Origin: Rhodoferax sp.
Lineage (GTDB): Bacteria; Pseudomonadota; Gammaproteobacteria; Burkholderiales; Burkholderiaceae_C
Direction: 5' to 3'
Assembly (NCBI GenBank): GCA_025351745.1
Contig: JANXVI010000357.1
Coordinates: 1 to 59,881 of the forward strand
Length of the DNA: 59,881 bases
Shown here one piece after another: positions 20,531 to 29,566 of this stretch. The translations under genes were made by a program, and so were the position numbers. The notes beneath the pieces were generated by a model. That model was not told where the DNA came from. It did not search any database and saw nothing but the letters and a program-made list of their open reading frames with translations. Each line of letters begins with the position of its first letter. Within the stretch, counting starts at the first letter, position 1.

Positions 20531-21018
20531 GACATTCCTAGTTTTTGCATCAGCCGCGTATGCACCGTCGGCGCCACAAACTGCGCCACGTCGCCCTTGA
20601 GCGTTGCGATCTCACGCACCAGCGTACTGGAAATATGCTGGTAGCGCGTATCCGGCGTCAGAAACACCGTCTCCACATCAGGGGCTAAGGCGCGATTCAT
20701 GCCCGCAAGCTGGTTTTCAAAATCAAAGTCGGTCACCGAGCGTACGCCGCGCAACATGGCTTTCGCGCCGCGGTCCACGGCAAAATCGCGCACCAGACCG
20801 GCAAACGATTCCACCTGCACATTAGGATACGCCTTGACCACTTCGCGCACCGCATCCAGCCGCTCTTCCAGGCTGAACAGCGTCTTCTTGTGGTGGGCTT
20901 GCGCCACCGCGACGATGACCGTGCCGAACAGCCCTGCGGCGCGGCGGATCAGGTCCTGGTGGCCCAGGGTGATGGGGTCAAAGGTGCCAGGGTAGACGGC
21001 AATCACGGGTTTTTGCAT
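20527..21018 (-). CDS. coaD: Phosphopantetheine adenylyltransferase
   Basis: Penultimate step of coenzyme A synthesis. 163 aa with the nucleotidyltransferase motif YPGTFDPITLGHQDL and the C-terminal ISSTLVREIA. Normal length. It follows rsmD after 27 bases and overlaps usp by four bases. Confidence 0.97.
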   Translation of the reverse strand: MQKPVIAVYPGTFDPITLGHQDLIRRAAGLFGTVIVAVAQAHHKKTLFSLEERLDAVREVVKAYPNVQVESFAGLVRDFAVDRGAKAMLRGVRSVTDFDFENQLAGMNRALAPDVETVFLTPDTRYQHISSTLVREIATLKGDVAQFVAPTVHTRLMQKLGMS

Positions 21019-21045
21019 GGGAACTCCGGGAGCACTAAAGCCGAG

Positions 21046-21768
21046 CTACAGAGGCAATGATGCGGCGTTGGCCTCTACTGGCGTAGCGGCCGGTATGGCG
21101 GCTGCCCGCAACACATGGGCATGCACGGCACCGGCCTTCAGGTGGCGGTACACCACTAGGCCCAGCGGCTGTAGCACGGCATCGGTCCAGGCCTTGGGTG
21201 CTTCCAGGTAAATGGAGCCATTCACCGCCAGCGCACGGGCCGCGGCCGCCAGGGCAGGCTCGTACAGCTCACCATCAAACGGTGGGTCCAGAAAAATCAC
21301 GTTGTAACTGGCGGGGGCCAGCTGGCGCAGCGCAGCAACACCCTCGCCCCGCACAATCTGAAACTTCTGCGGGGCAGCAGGCTCAGGCAGCTCCAGCGCC
21401 AGCAACTGGGCCTGCACACGTTGCAATTGCACCACCAGCGCGCCATCGTGTTCTACCAGCAGCACCTCGGCTGCACCGCGGGATGCTGCTTCAAAGCCCA
21501 GCGCACCGGTGCCGGCGAAGGCATCCACACAGCGCAGGCCATGCATGTCCTGGCCCAGCCAGTTGAACAGTGTTTCGCGCACACGATCGGGCGTGGGGCG
21601 CAAGCCGGGGCGGTCGGCTACTTTGAGTTTGATGCGTTTCCAGTGGCCACCAATCAGGCGGATTTCGCCCGAGGGGCGCTTGTGCACGGGGGTGCGGGCG
21701 GGCTTCTTGCCCGACGCCTTGGCAGCGCCAGTGGCGTTTTTGGAGGGGGACTTGCTGGGTTTCTTCAT
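21046..21768 (-). CDS. rsmD: 16S rRNA (guanine966-N2)-methyltransferase RsmD
   Basis: Rossmann methyltransferase: RPTPDRVRETLFNWL signature, SAM loop VDAFAGTGALGFEAASRG and the catalytic NVIFLDPPF. The N-terminal 35 residues are a Lys/Ser/Pro-rich extension not needed for the fold. 240 aa. The ATG overlaps the stop of the upstream GGDEF-EAL gene by four bases. Confidence 0.95.
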   Translation of the reverse strand: MKKPSKSPSKNATGAAKASGKKPARTPVHKRPSGEIRLIGGHWKRIKLKVADRPGLRPTPDRVRETLFNWLGQDMHGLRCVDAFAGTGALGFEAASRGAAEVLLVEHDGALVVQLQRVQAQLLALELPEPAAPQKFQIVRGEGVAALRQLAPASYNVIFLDPPFDGELYEPALAAAARALAVNGSIYLEAPKAWTDAVLQPLGLVVYRHLKAGAVHAHVLRAAAIPAATPVEANAASLPL

Positions 21769-24116
21769 GTGCCAAGCTTAACGGACTGCAGGGGTACCAC
21801 CACGGTGTCAATCTCCTGGCTGATGGCGAGCCGCGTTAACCAGGGCCCCACATCCTGGATCTGCAGGGGTTTGGAGTACAAATAGCCTTGCAATTCGCTA
21901 CAGCCTGCGTCCCGCGCCGTCGCCGCCTGGGCCAGCGTTTCCACGCCCTCGGCCACAACGTGCAGGTGCAGCGCCTCGGCCAGTTGGCAGATGGCGCGCA
22001 CCACAGCCACCGCGTCGGGCGACGGCAACGGGTCGATCAGCCCCCGGTCGATCTTGACCGTGTGCAGGCGCAGACTGCGCAGCATGTTCAGCGACGAAAA
22101 ACCGGTACCAAAATCGTCCATGGCCACATGCACACCCATGGCACGCAACTGCTCCACCTGGGCTGTGGTCTGCTCCAGGTTTTGCATGGCTGAGCTCTCG
22201 GTAATCTCCAGCGTCAGCCAGCGCGCCTCCACGCCGCACGATTGCAGCGTGCTGGCCACCAACTGCGGAAAGCGAGGGTCCAGCATTTGCAATGGCGACA
22301 CATTCACCGCCACCGGCACGCAGTGTGTGAACTGGGTCTGCCACTGCGCAATCTGCTGGCAGGCCTGCTTCAACAGAGCCGTGCCCAACACACCAATCAA
22401 GCCGGTGCGTTCGGCCGCCGCAATGAATTCGATGGGATTCACATTGCCCACCGTGGGACGGTTCCAGCGGGCCAGGGCTTCCAGGCTGGTCAAGCGGCCG
22501 GTGCGGGCATCCACTTTAGGCTGATAGACCAGGTGAAACTCGGCGCGCTCGATACCGGCGCGCAGAGCCTGCTCTTGCTCCAGCGCGTTGCTGGAGCCCC
22601 GCTCGAAAGCCTTTTCGGCCAGCATGTGTGAGGTGCCGGGCGTGCGCTTGGCAACATGCATGGCCGCATTGGCAGCACGTAACAGCGAGTCTGCATCACG
22701 CGCGCTATTGGGGTACAACGCAATGCCCAGCGATGCATCCAGAAAAAATTCCTGGCCCGCCACCAACAGGGGCTTGGCCAGCAACTGCCGCACGCGGGTG
22801 ACCATGTCCACCGCCGTATCGCCATTGCCTGTGGATGCCGTCACCAGCGCAAATTCATCACCAGCCAGGCGCATCACCTCACATTCGGCATCCATAGTCG
22901 TGCGTAACGCCTGCCCCATGGTCCGCAACACATCATCCCCCATGGAATGGCCATGCGCTTCGTTGAACAGCTTGAAGCGGTCGATGTTCATTAGTACCAA
23001 TACGAAACGCTGTAGCGGCTCCAGTGGCATGCAGCGTTTGCGCAGGCTCTCGATCAATGCGGTGCGGTTCGGTAAACCCGTGAGTTCGTCATGCAGAGCC
23101 TGGTGGATCAAGGCCTGGGTGGCTTCGTGGCGCGCGGTGTCGTCCGTGATCAACACCTGCACGGCGGGCGTGCCGTCCCACTCAGTGCAAAAGTAGTGGA
23201 AGCTCAACCACATGGGTGTGCCGTCGGCGCGGTGGCGCAGGGCTCCGTAACCCGCGTCTTCTTGCAGCCCGCTCTGGATGCGGCGCAAAATTTCTCCGAC
23301 CCTGGCACGCTCCGCCTTGGGTATGGTTTTGGCAACGGTAGCCACGCGCAACTCGGCCAGGCTGCGCACGCCATAGATCGCCAGAACAGCAGGGTTCGCA
23401 TACACGATGCTGGCGTCACCCAGGCTGATCATGATGCCCTGGTGCGATCGCTCGGCCAAGCGCTCAAAACGGCTTTGCAATTTGCGCGTAGCCAGCGTAC
23501 CGCGATCCAGCGCGGCGTATAACAAAACCAGCCCCAGGGTGATGCGCAGCAGTGCCCCCAGCGTGGCCAGCAGTTCCGCACCTGCGTCCTGGTAGGCCAC
23601 GTAAATGAACTGGATGAGGCCTAACGCGACCAACAGCGGCCCGACCAGTTTTTCGGAGCTGTACCGGTTTGTATTGGCGTTCCACAACCAGTAGCTGCAG
23701 ACTAACCCCAATACCGTGTTGATGGTGGCCATGCTGGCCTGGCCGACGCGGGGGCCGCCCAAAAAAACAGCTGCGGCGTTGACCAGCGACAGCACCAATA
23801 CACTCACCCACATGGACTTGGGTGGCAGGGTTCGGTGGGCTAAATGCGCAGCGCCGACCAGCAGCAAGGTGGAATAGCCGCCAGCCACCACCGCCAGCGC
23901 GAAATTACCCAGGGTTTCGCCGGACGGCCCGCCATGCACCTTGAGCCAATAGGTCAACGGCACCAGCAACTGCACCAGGTTTGCCCAGCCTATGTAGCGG
24001 GTAAAGCTCTGTGTACGGTCACGCCGCCACACCAGCACCAGTGCACAACCCATGATAAGGCTGACAGCGGCGTTGATGATCAGGACAAAGTGCATCGTGG
24101 CGAGACCTTGGAACAA
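21765..24116 (-). CDS. Membrane GGDEF-EAL c-di-GMP protein with PAS domain
   Basis: 783 aa. About seven hydrophobic segments in residues 1-205, a PAS domain (about 215-335, with GIMISLGDASIVYANPAVLAIYG), a GGDEF domain (about 340-500) with signature LAGDEFAL, and an EAL domain (515-770) with EALARW, NVSPLQM, EITES, DDFGTG, KIDR and AEGVET. The GGDEF site reads AGDEF, a variant often active; the EAL site looks complete. In vivo direction is uncertain. It lies between the M16 pair and rsmD, overlapping rsmD by ATGA. The start may also be the ATG at 24092. Confidence 0.93.
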   Translation of the reverse strand: MFQGLATMHFVLIINAAVSLIMGCALVLVWRRDRTQSFTRYIGWANLVQLLVPLTYWLKVHGGPSGETLGNFALAVVAGGYSTLLLVGAAHLAHRTLPPKSMWVSVLVLSLVNAAAVFLGGPRVGQASMATINTVLGLVCSYWLWNANTNRYSSEKLVGPLLVALGLIQFIYVAYQDAGAELLATLGALLRITLGLVLLYAALDRGTLATRKLQSRFERLAERSHQGIMISLGDASIVYANPAVLAIYGVRSLAELRVATVAKTIPKAERARVGEILRRIQSGLQEDAGYGALRHRADGTPMWLSFHYFCTEWDGTPAVQVLITDDTARHEATQALIHQALHDELTGLPNRTALIESLRKRCMPLEPLQRFVLVLMNIDRFKLFNEAHGHSMGDDVLRTMGQALRTTMDAECEVMRLAGDEFALVTASTGNGDTAVDMVTRVRQLLAKPLLVAGQEFFLDASLGIALYPNSARDADSLLRAANAAMHVAKRTPGTSHMLAEKAFERGSSNALEQEQALRAGIERAEFHLVYQPKVDARTGRLTSLEALARWNRPTVGNVNPIEFIAAAERTGLIGVLGTALLKQACQQIAQWQTQFTHCVPVAVNVSPLQMLDPRFPQLVASTLQSCGVEARWLTLEITESSAMQNLEQTTAQVEQLRAMGVHVAMDDFGTGFSSLNMLRSLRLHTVKIDRGLIDPLPSPDAVAVVRAICQLAEALHLHVVAEGVETLAQAATARDAGCSELQGYLYSKPLQIQDVGPWLTRLAISQEIDTVVVPLQSVKLGT

Positions 24117-24190
24117 GTTGTTACATTGTGCGACTTGCCCGGCTGCTTATACCGACTCAATCGCACGGGGATACCCTAATCGTGCGGAAT

Positions 24191-25537
24191 TCATTCGTTC
24201 CCTCCAAGCAATACGGTGATCATGCGGTCTGGCTGCAGTTTGCGGGCGAATGCTGCGCGTAAGTCCGCGGTACTCAAGCGCTGCACCTGCTGGGTCCAGG
24301 TATTCAGATAGTCCAGCGGGAGGCTATTCCAGGCGATGCCGGCCACGTTTTCCAGCAGCTTCTGGTTGCCGTCCTGCAGCAGCGGGAAGCCGCCTATCAG
24401 GTGGTCCTTTGCGGCCTGCAGTTCGGCCTCGGTAGGGCCGTCTTTCACGAACGTGGTCAATACCTCACGCGCCACCTGAAGGGCCTGGCTGGCTTGGTCC
24501 GGGCGGGTCTGCAAGCTGATGACGAAGGCCCCAGCGTGCAGGCCCGGCGCAAACTGGCTGTCCACGCTGTAGCTCAGGCCACGCTGTTCCCGCACCGCCT
24601 GGGTCAGGCGCGACGTAAAACCACCGCCACCCAGGATGTGGTTGCCCACCAGCAGCGCGAAGTGGTCCGGGTCACTGCGGGCATAACCGGGCTGGCCGAT
24701 CAGCAGGTGGGCCTGAGCGGATACGAAGGCCACGGTTTTTTCTTGTGCCGACTGCAGCGGCTGTACCTCGGCAACCGCTGGCAGCGCGAAGCAGCCACCG
24801 CTGGGCAGACGCGCCAATAGCCGGGTCACCAGCGCGTCCGTCTGGGCCTGGTTCAGCGCGCCGACCACACTCACCTTGGCATAACAGGGCCGCAGCGTGC
24901 GGGCATGCAAGACGGCCATGTCTTGCACGCTGATGCGTTTGAGCGATGCCTCGGTCAGCTCGGCGCCATAGGGGTGGCTACCGTATACAGCGCGGTTGAA
25001 TGCACGCGCGGCCTGCGTCGCGGGGCGGGTGTCCGACTCACGTAGCGCCGCTATCCATTTCACGCGATCGCGTTGCCAGATGGCTGCGGGGAAAGCGGGC
25101 TCAGCCAACTGGCGCGCCGCCAACGCCACCGCCTTGGCCAGCAGTTCGGGGTCGGTCAACGAACGCAGAGAGACACTGAGGCGGTCCGCACCAACTCCGG
25201 CCGAGAATGCGGCACCCAGGTCGGCCCAGGCTTCGCCCAGAGCGTTTTCATCCAACGCCTTGTCGCGCCCACTGGCCCGCACACCGTCCGCCAAAGACCC
25301 CGCCATCAGGCTGGCCAGCCCCGCCTTGCCCACCGGGTCGCGGCGGCTACCCGCATCAAACTCCAGGCGCACATCGACCATGGGAATGGCCGGGCTTTGC
25401 ACCAAAAAAACCTGCGCACCTGAAGGCTGTGTCCAATGGTCTATGGGTATGCCCGCGACGGCAGAGCTTGATAGAAATAGGCCGATAGCCCTCGCAAACA
25501 TTGCGCGAGTAGCTATTTTTTTGATAGCAAACATCAT
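24191..25537 (-). CDS. M16 family peptidase-like protein, non-catalytic subunit
   Basis: 448 aa exported protein with the M16 fold but without HxxEH: the equivalent position reads LASLMAGSL. The substrate-binding R/Y region (GFTSRLTQAVREQRGLSYSVDS) typical of the partner subunit is kept. This resembles two-gene M16 systems in which one chain binds zinc and the other recognises substrate. It begins six bases after the catalytic subunit stops. Its signal peptide (MMFAIKKIATRAMFARAIGL) is built from dispersed repeat copy F. Confidence 0.92.
   Translation of the reverse strand: MMFAIKKIATRAMFARAIGLFLSSSAVAGIPIDHWTQPSGAQVFLVQSPAIPMVDVRLEFDAGSRRDPVGKAGLASLMAGSLADGVRASGRDKALDENALGEAWADLGAAFSAGVGADRLSVSLRSLTDPELLAKAVALAARQLAEPAFPAAIWQRDRVKWIAALRESDTRPATQAARAFNRAVYGSHPYGAELTEASLKRISVQDMAVLHARTLRPCYAKVSVVGALNQAQTDALVTRLLARLPSGGCFALPAVAEVQPLQSAQEKTVAFVSAQAHLLIGQPGYARSDPDHFALLVGNHILGGGGFTSRLTQAVREQRGLSYSVDSQFAPGLHAGAFVISLQTRPDQASQALQVAREVLTTFVKDGPTEAELQAAKDHLIGGFPLLQDGNQKLLENVAGIAWNSLPLDYLNTWTQQVQRLSTADLRAAFARKLQPDRMITVLLGGNE
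25475..25528 (-). repeat. Dispersed repeat, copy F, inside the M16 signal peptide
   Basis: On the minus strand GCTATCAAAAAAATAGC, then TTTGCGAGGGCTATCGGCC, anchors at 25528 and 25489. Read in the gene as AIKKIATRAMFARAIG, the same frame as the copies in lolB and the DUF4124 and DUF3047 genes. Confidence 0.85.
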
Positions 25538-25543
25538 ATCTCT

Positions 25544-27064
25544 CTAATGCCGGGAACCGGCCACGGGCTGGCGCGGCGTGCGGTTTTTGTCTATGGGCTG
25601 TGGCAGCAGCGTGGCCACCGTCAGGGCGTCGTCTCCAAAGTAGCGTGCGGCCACGGCCTGCACCTGGGCGGCGGTGACGGTACGCAGGCGCGCGATCAGG
25701 CGTTCGTCGCTGTCCAGGCCAAAGCCCTGGATCCAGTTCTGGCCCAGCGACTGGGCCTGGTTGAAGACGCTGTCACGCTTGTAGACCTCACCAGCCATCC
25801 ACTGCACCTTGACCCGCCGCAACTCCGCCGCGTTGACACCCTCGCGCGCCACGCGGGCCAGCTCCGCGCGCAAGGCCCGCTCCACCTGGGCACTGGTCTT
25901 GCCGGGGGACGGCACGCCAAATACCGTGAACAGTTGCGGGCCGCGCCCGGCCAGCCCATAGCTGGCGCCCACGTTGTCTGCCACATGGCCTTGGGCCTGC
26001 GTCAGCGCGCGCTCCAGGCGGGCACCGTCGTAACCAGACAGCAGCGCGGCCAGCACCGTCAGCGCTAGCGCGTCTTCTTCTGCGCCAGTGCCGCCAGGCG
26101 ATGCGCCCTCGCCCGCCAGCCCCGCAGGGCTCAAGGCCGGCACCTTGAAGGCCAGGGCCACATAGGCTTGCTCCGCCGGGGCCTTGAAATCCAGGCGGCG
26201 AATGCCGGCCTGCGTCGGCTCGTCGCGCGGCTTGCGGGTGGGCACGGGGCGCTGGGGGATGCTGCCGTAGGTTTGCTCCGCCCAGGTGCGGACCTGGGTC
26301 GCGTCCACATCGCCCGCAACGATGACCACGGCGTTGGCCGGTGTGTACCAGCGCTGGTAAAAGGCGCGCGCATCTTCGGCCGTCATCGCGTCCAGATCAC
26401 TCATCCAGCCCACGGTCGGGCGGCGGTAGGGGTGGGCCAGGTAGATGGTGGCCTCCATGGCCTCCTCCAGGCGGGCATGGGGTTCATCTTCTGTGCGCAG
26501 GCGGCGCTCTTCCTTGACGACTTCCAGCTCCTTGGCGAACACGGCGTCGCTCCATTGGGTGTTGGCAAAGCGGTCGGCCTCCAGCTTCATCATCTGTTCC
26601 AGCCGGTTGGCTGGAATCTGCTGGTAGAAGCCGGTGTAATCCCTGCTGGTGAAGGCGTTTTCCACGCCACCCAGCGCCGCAACCCGGCGTGAAAATTCAC
26701 CCTCAGGCACCGTGGGTGTGCCCTTGAACAGCATGTGCTCCAGCACGTGGGCCACGCCAGTCGTGCCATCCACCTCGTCCATGGAGCCCACACGCACCCA
26801 CACCATGTTGACGGCGGTGGGCGCGCGGTGGTCGGTCTTGACGATCAGGGTCATGCCGTTTTGCAGCGTGAATTGCTGCACGTCGGCTGCGGATGTATCT
26901 GCTGTGGGCACTGCGATGGGTGCAGGTGCGGCCGCCCAAGAGGGATTGATACACGACAGGCCTAGCGCCAATAGCAGAGGTACAACGGGGAACATGGATG
27001 GTCGGTGGAGGGTGCGCAAAGGGGAATCCATGGGTCGTACGGCACGTGTGGGGAGGTGTTTCAT
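25544..27064 (-). CDS. M16 family zinc metallopeptidase, catalytic subunit
   Basis: 506 aa with the inverted zinc motif H106-V-L-E109-H110 and downstream Glu about residue 186 (EVVKEERR). An N-terminal hydrophobic stretch (FPVVPLLLALGLSCINPSWA) implies export. The open frame continues far upstream, antisense to ftsY. I chose the ATG at 27064 because GAGG lies six bases before it; ATGs at 27031 and 26995 are alternatives. Divergent from ftsY with 28 bases between starts. It forms a pair with the following non-catalytic homologue. Confidence 0.92.
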   Translation of the reverse strand: MKHLPTRAVRPMDSPLRTLHRPSMFPVVPLLLALGLSCINPSWAAAPAPIAVPTADTSAADVQQFTLQNGMTLIVKTDHRAPTAVNMVWVRVGSMDEVDGTTGVAHVLEHMLFKGTPTVPEGEFSRRVAALGGVENAFTSRDYTGFYQQIPANRLEQMMKLEADRFANTQWSDAVFAKELEVVKEERRLRTEDEPHARLEEAMEATIYLAHPYRRPTVGWMSDLDAMTAEDARAFYQRWYTPANAVVIVAGDVDATQVRTWAEQTYGSIPQRPVPTRKPRDEPTQAGIRRLDFKAPAEQAYVALAFKVPALSPAGLAGEGASPGGTGAEEDALALTVLAALLSGYDGARLERALTQAQGHVADNVGASYGLAGRGPQLFTVFGVPSPGKTSAQVERALRAELARVAREGVNAAELRRVKVQWMAGEVYKRDSVFNQAQSLGQNWIQGFGLDSDERLIARLRTVTAAQVQAVAARYFGDDALTVATLLPQPIDKNRTPRQPVAGSRH

Positions 27065-27092
27065 AGAATGCCTCATTCTAAGAACCCCGCAC

Positions 27093-28202
27093 ATGTTCAG
27101 TTTTTTCAAAAAGAAACCCCCTACTCCCCCGGCCCCAACCCCTGTTGTGGAACCGGCTGCGCCATTGTCTGCAACCCCTGCGGCCCCGGCAGCAGCACCC
27201 AGCCCACGCCCCAGCTTTGCAGTTCCCCCATCCGGTGGCTCACTGATCGGCAGTGCGCTGGTCATTCCCATCGACATTCCCGAGCCGGGTGCCCCCCCGC
27301 CTGAGCGGCAAAAGTGGGTCGACAAGCTCAAGGCCAGCCTGGGCAAGACGGCGGGCAGCATCTCCACCGTGTTCGGCGGCTCGCTGATCGACGAGGCCTT
27401 GTACGAGAAGCTGGAAGACGCGCTGCTGATGGCCGATGCCGGCGTGCCCGCCACGCAATTTTTGATTGCCGAGCTGCGCCGAAAGGTCAGCGACAGTGGC
27501 GTGACCCACCCCATCGCGCTGAAGAACATCCTGATCGCCACGCTGACCGATTTGCTGCAACCGCTGCAAAAGCCGCTGGTCATTGGCGAGCACAAGCCCA
27601 CTGTCATCATGGTGGCGGGTGTCAATGGCGCAGGCAAGACCACATCCATCGGCAAGCTGACGCGGCATTTGTCCGAGCATGGTGCCAATGTGCTGTTGGC
27701 CGCGGCCGACACCTTCCGCGCCGCAGCGCGCGAGCAGTTGAGCGTGTGGGCCGACCGCAACCTGGTGGAGATCGTCAGCCAGGAGGGTGGTGACCCTGCA
27801 GCCGTCAGTTTCGATGCCGTCAGCGCCGGCAAGGCGCGGGGCAAGGATGTGGTGCTGATCGACACCGCCGGGCGCCTGCCCACGCAATTGCATTTGATGG
27901 AAGAGCTGAAGAAGATCAAGCGTGTGATCCAGAAGGCCGACGGCACGGCTCCGCACGAAGTGTTGCTGGTCATAGACGGCAATACGGGCCAGAACGCGCT
28001 GACCCAGGTGCGCGCGTTTGACGACGCGCTGACGCTGACCGGGCTGATCATCACCAAGTTGGACGGCACGGCCAAGGGCGGCGTGATTGCGGCCATCGCG
28101 CGTGAGCGGCCTGTTCCGGTTTACTTCATTGGTGTCGGTGAAAAGCTGGAGGAGTTGGAGACGTTCAACGCGCGGGAGTTTGCGCAGGCACTGCTGGGGT
28201 AG
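27093..28202 (+). CDS. ftsY: Signal recognition particle receptor FtsY
   Basis: SRP receptor GTPase at the inner membrane. The N-terminus MFSFFKKKPPTPP is basic and then Pro-rich. The NG domain contains G1 GVNGAGKTTSIGKL, DTAGRLPTQ (G3), TKLDGTAKGG (G4) and the C-terminal YFIGVGEKLEEL. 369 aa. The frame is open upstream to 26649, but that stretch is antisense to the M16 gene. Confidence 0.96.
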   Translation: MFSFFKKKPPTPPAPTPVVEPAAPLSATPAAPAAAPSPRPSFAVPPSGGSLIGSALVIPIDIPEPGAPPPERQKWVDKLKASLGKTAGSISTVFGGSLIDEALYEKLEDALLMADAGVPATQFLIAELRRKVSDSGVTHPIALKNILIATLTDLLQPLQKPLVIGEHKPTVIMVAGVNGAGKTTSIGKLTRHLSEHGANVLLAAADTFRAAAREQLSVWADRNLVEIVSQEGGDPAAVSFDAVSAGKARGKDVVLIDTAGRLPTQLHLMEELKKIKRVIQKADGTAPHEVLLVIDGNTGQNALTQVRAFDDALTLTGLIITKLDGTAKGGVIAAIARERPVPVYFIGVGEKLEELETFNAREFAQALLG

Positions 28203-28300
28203 TCTCCTACGCTTCGAAGAGGCACGGATTCCAGTTACCGCCCACCGCAGAGCGACGCAAGCGGCCTTTGTTCCCCGATCGGGACAACCCACGCAACGCC

Positions 28301-28393
28301 GCATCTGTCGGGTAGTGGGTTTTGCGCAGGTAAAGGAGGAGGCCATGCGTGCATGGCCGGGGGACACGGAGCAAAACCCGCTACCCGACAGAT
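28301..28393. repeat. Nested palindrome, REPIN- or MITE-like element
   Basis: Two 23-base arms (28303-28325 and 28371-28393) are inverted copies with one mismatch, each beginning ATCTGTCGGGTAG outside and ending in GGGTTTTGC inside. The 45-base centre contains a second perfect palindrome, GGCCATGC-GT-GCATGGCC (28341-28358). Both strands have short open frames with similar peptides, a consequence of the symmetry and not evidence of genes. It lies in the 249-base gap between ftsY and the SMP-30-like gene. Confidence 0.8.
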
Positions 28394-28451
28394 ACGCAAC
28401 AGAGCCACCTTCGCATTGCGGCTATCCTTCGCACACAAAAAGGAGACCGTG

Positions 28452-29552
28452 GTGAAAAAAATCTTAGCTACTTTGGCCGTCCTGCTGCTGGTCGCAGTAG
28501 CCTATCTTTTGCTGTGGCCAGTGCCCATTACACCGGTCGTCTTTAACCTGCAGCCAGCCCCCGGCTATGTGGGCCCGCACGCCGCCAATACCAAGCTGGC
28601 CAACCTTCAGATCATCGATCTCCATGGGGAGGTAGGCCCCGAACACATCGCCATTGGCCCCGACGGCAAGCTCTACACCACGGTGGCCAGCGGCAATATT
28701 TTGCGCATGAACGCCGATGGGTCGGCGCAAGAGGTGTTTGCCAATACGGGCGGCCGGGTGCTGGGTTTTGATTTCGATGCGCAGGGCAATCTGATTGCCG
28801 CTGATGGCTACAAAGGCCTGCTATCCATCGCACAAGACCGCAAGATCACCGTGCTGGCCGATGCCGTGAATGGCCAGCCCCTGCTGTATGCCGATGCCGT
28901 GGTCGTAGCCAAGAGCGGCAAGCTGTATTTCAGCGATGCATCCGCGCACTTCGGCCCCAAGGACTGGGGCGGCACGTTTGAGGCCAGCGTGCTGGACATC
29001 ATTGAAGGCGCCTCCACTGGCCGCATTCTGGAATACGACCCCGCCACCAAGGCCACGCGTGTGGTGGCCCAAGGGTTCAGTTTTGCGAACGGCGTGGCGC
29101 TGAGCGCGGATGAGCAGTCCCTGTTGGTCAACGAGACGGGCAAGTTTCGCGTCTGGAAGATCGCCGTCACGGCCAGCAAGCTCGACATCGCGCAACCCAA
29201 CCCGCTGGCCAGCGTGCTGCTGGACAACCTGCCCGGCTACCCCGACAACCTGATGCGTGGGCTGGACGGCAAGATCTGGCTGGGCCTGGCCAAGCCGCGC
29301 AACCCTACCGCCGACAACATGGCCGACAAGCCCTGGCTGCGCCGCCTGACGTTGCGTCTGCCGCGCGCGCTGTGGCCGGTGCCCAAATCCTATGGCCACG
29401 TGATGGCGTTTACCGAAGACGGCAAGATAGTTGCCGACCTGCAAGACCCCACCGGCGCCTACCCTGAGACGACCGCTATCACCGAAACCCGGGACCGGCT
29501 CTACGTGCAAAGCCTGCACGCCCACGGCTTGGGCTGGTTGCCCAAGCAGTAG
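28452..29552 (+). CDS. SMP-30/strictosidine synthase-like beta-propeller protein, membrane-anchored
   Basis: 366 aa from a GTG at 28452, chosen because AAGGAGA precedes it by six bases. One N-terminal membrane segment (ILATLAVLLLVAVAYLLLW) should anchor a periplasmic domain. The body has propeller repeats such as GPEHIAIGPDGKLYTTVASG, FDAQGNLIAADGYKGL, FANGVALSADEQSLLVNET and YPDNLMRGLDGKIWLGL, characteristic of SMP-30/strictosidine synthase-like six-bladed propellers. Such proteins are often lactonases or esterases; the substrate is unknown. The downstream gene starts after 14 bases. Confidence 0.85.
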   Translation: MKKILATLAVLLLVAVAYLLLWPVPITPVVFNLQPAPGYVGPHAANTKLANLQIIDLHGEVGPEHIAIGPDGKLYTTVASGNILRMNADGSAQEVFANTGGRVLGFDFDAQGNLIAADGYKGLLSIAQDRKITVLADAVNGQPLLYADAVVVAKSGKLYFSDASAHFGPKDWGGTFEASVLDIIEGASTGRILEYDPATKATRVVAQGFSFANGVALSADEQSLLVNETGKFRVWKIAVTASKLDIAQPNPLASVLLDNLPGYPDNLMRGLDGKIWLGLAKPRNPTADNMADKPWLRRLTLRLPRALWPVPKSYGHVMAFTEDGKIVADLQDPTGAYPETTAITETRDRLYVQSLHAHGLGWLPKQ

Positions 29553-29566
29553 CAGAACATTCCACC

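Noticed and set aside
27065-28096. Long N-terminal extension of the catalytic M16 frame (total 850 codons)
   Set aside because: The extension is wholly antisense to ftsY; the signal peptide and SD place the start at 27064.
28235-28438. 67-codon minus-strand frame sharing a peptide with the plus strand
   Set aside because: Both peptides come from the two arms of the palindrome at 28301-28393.
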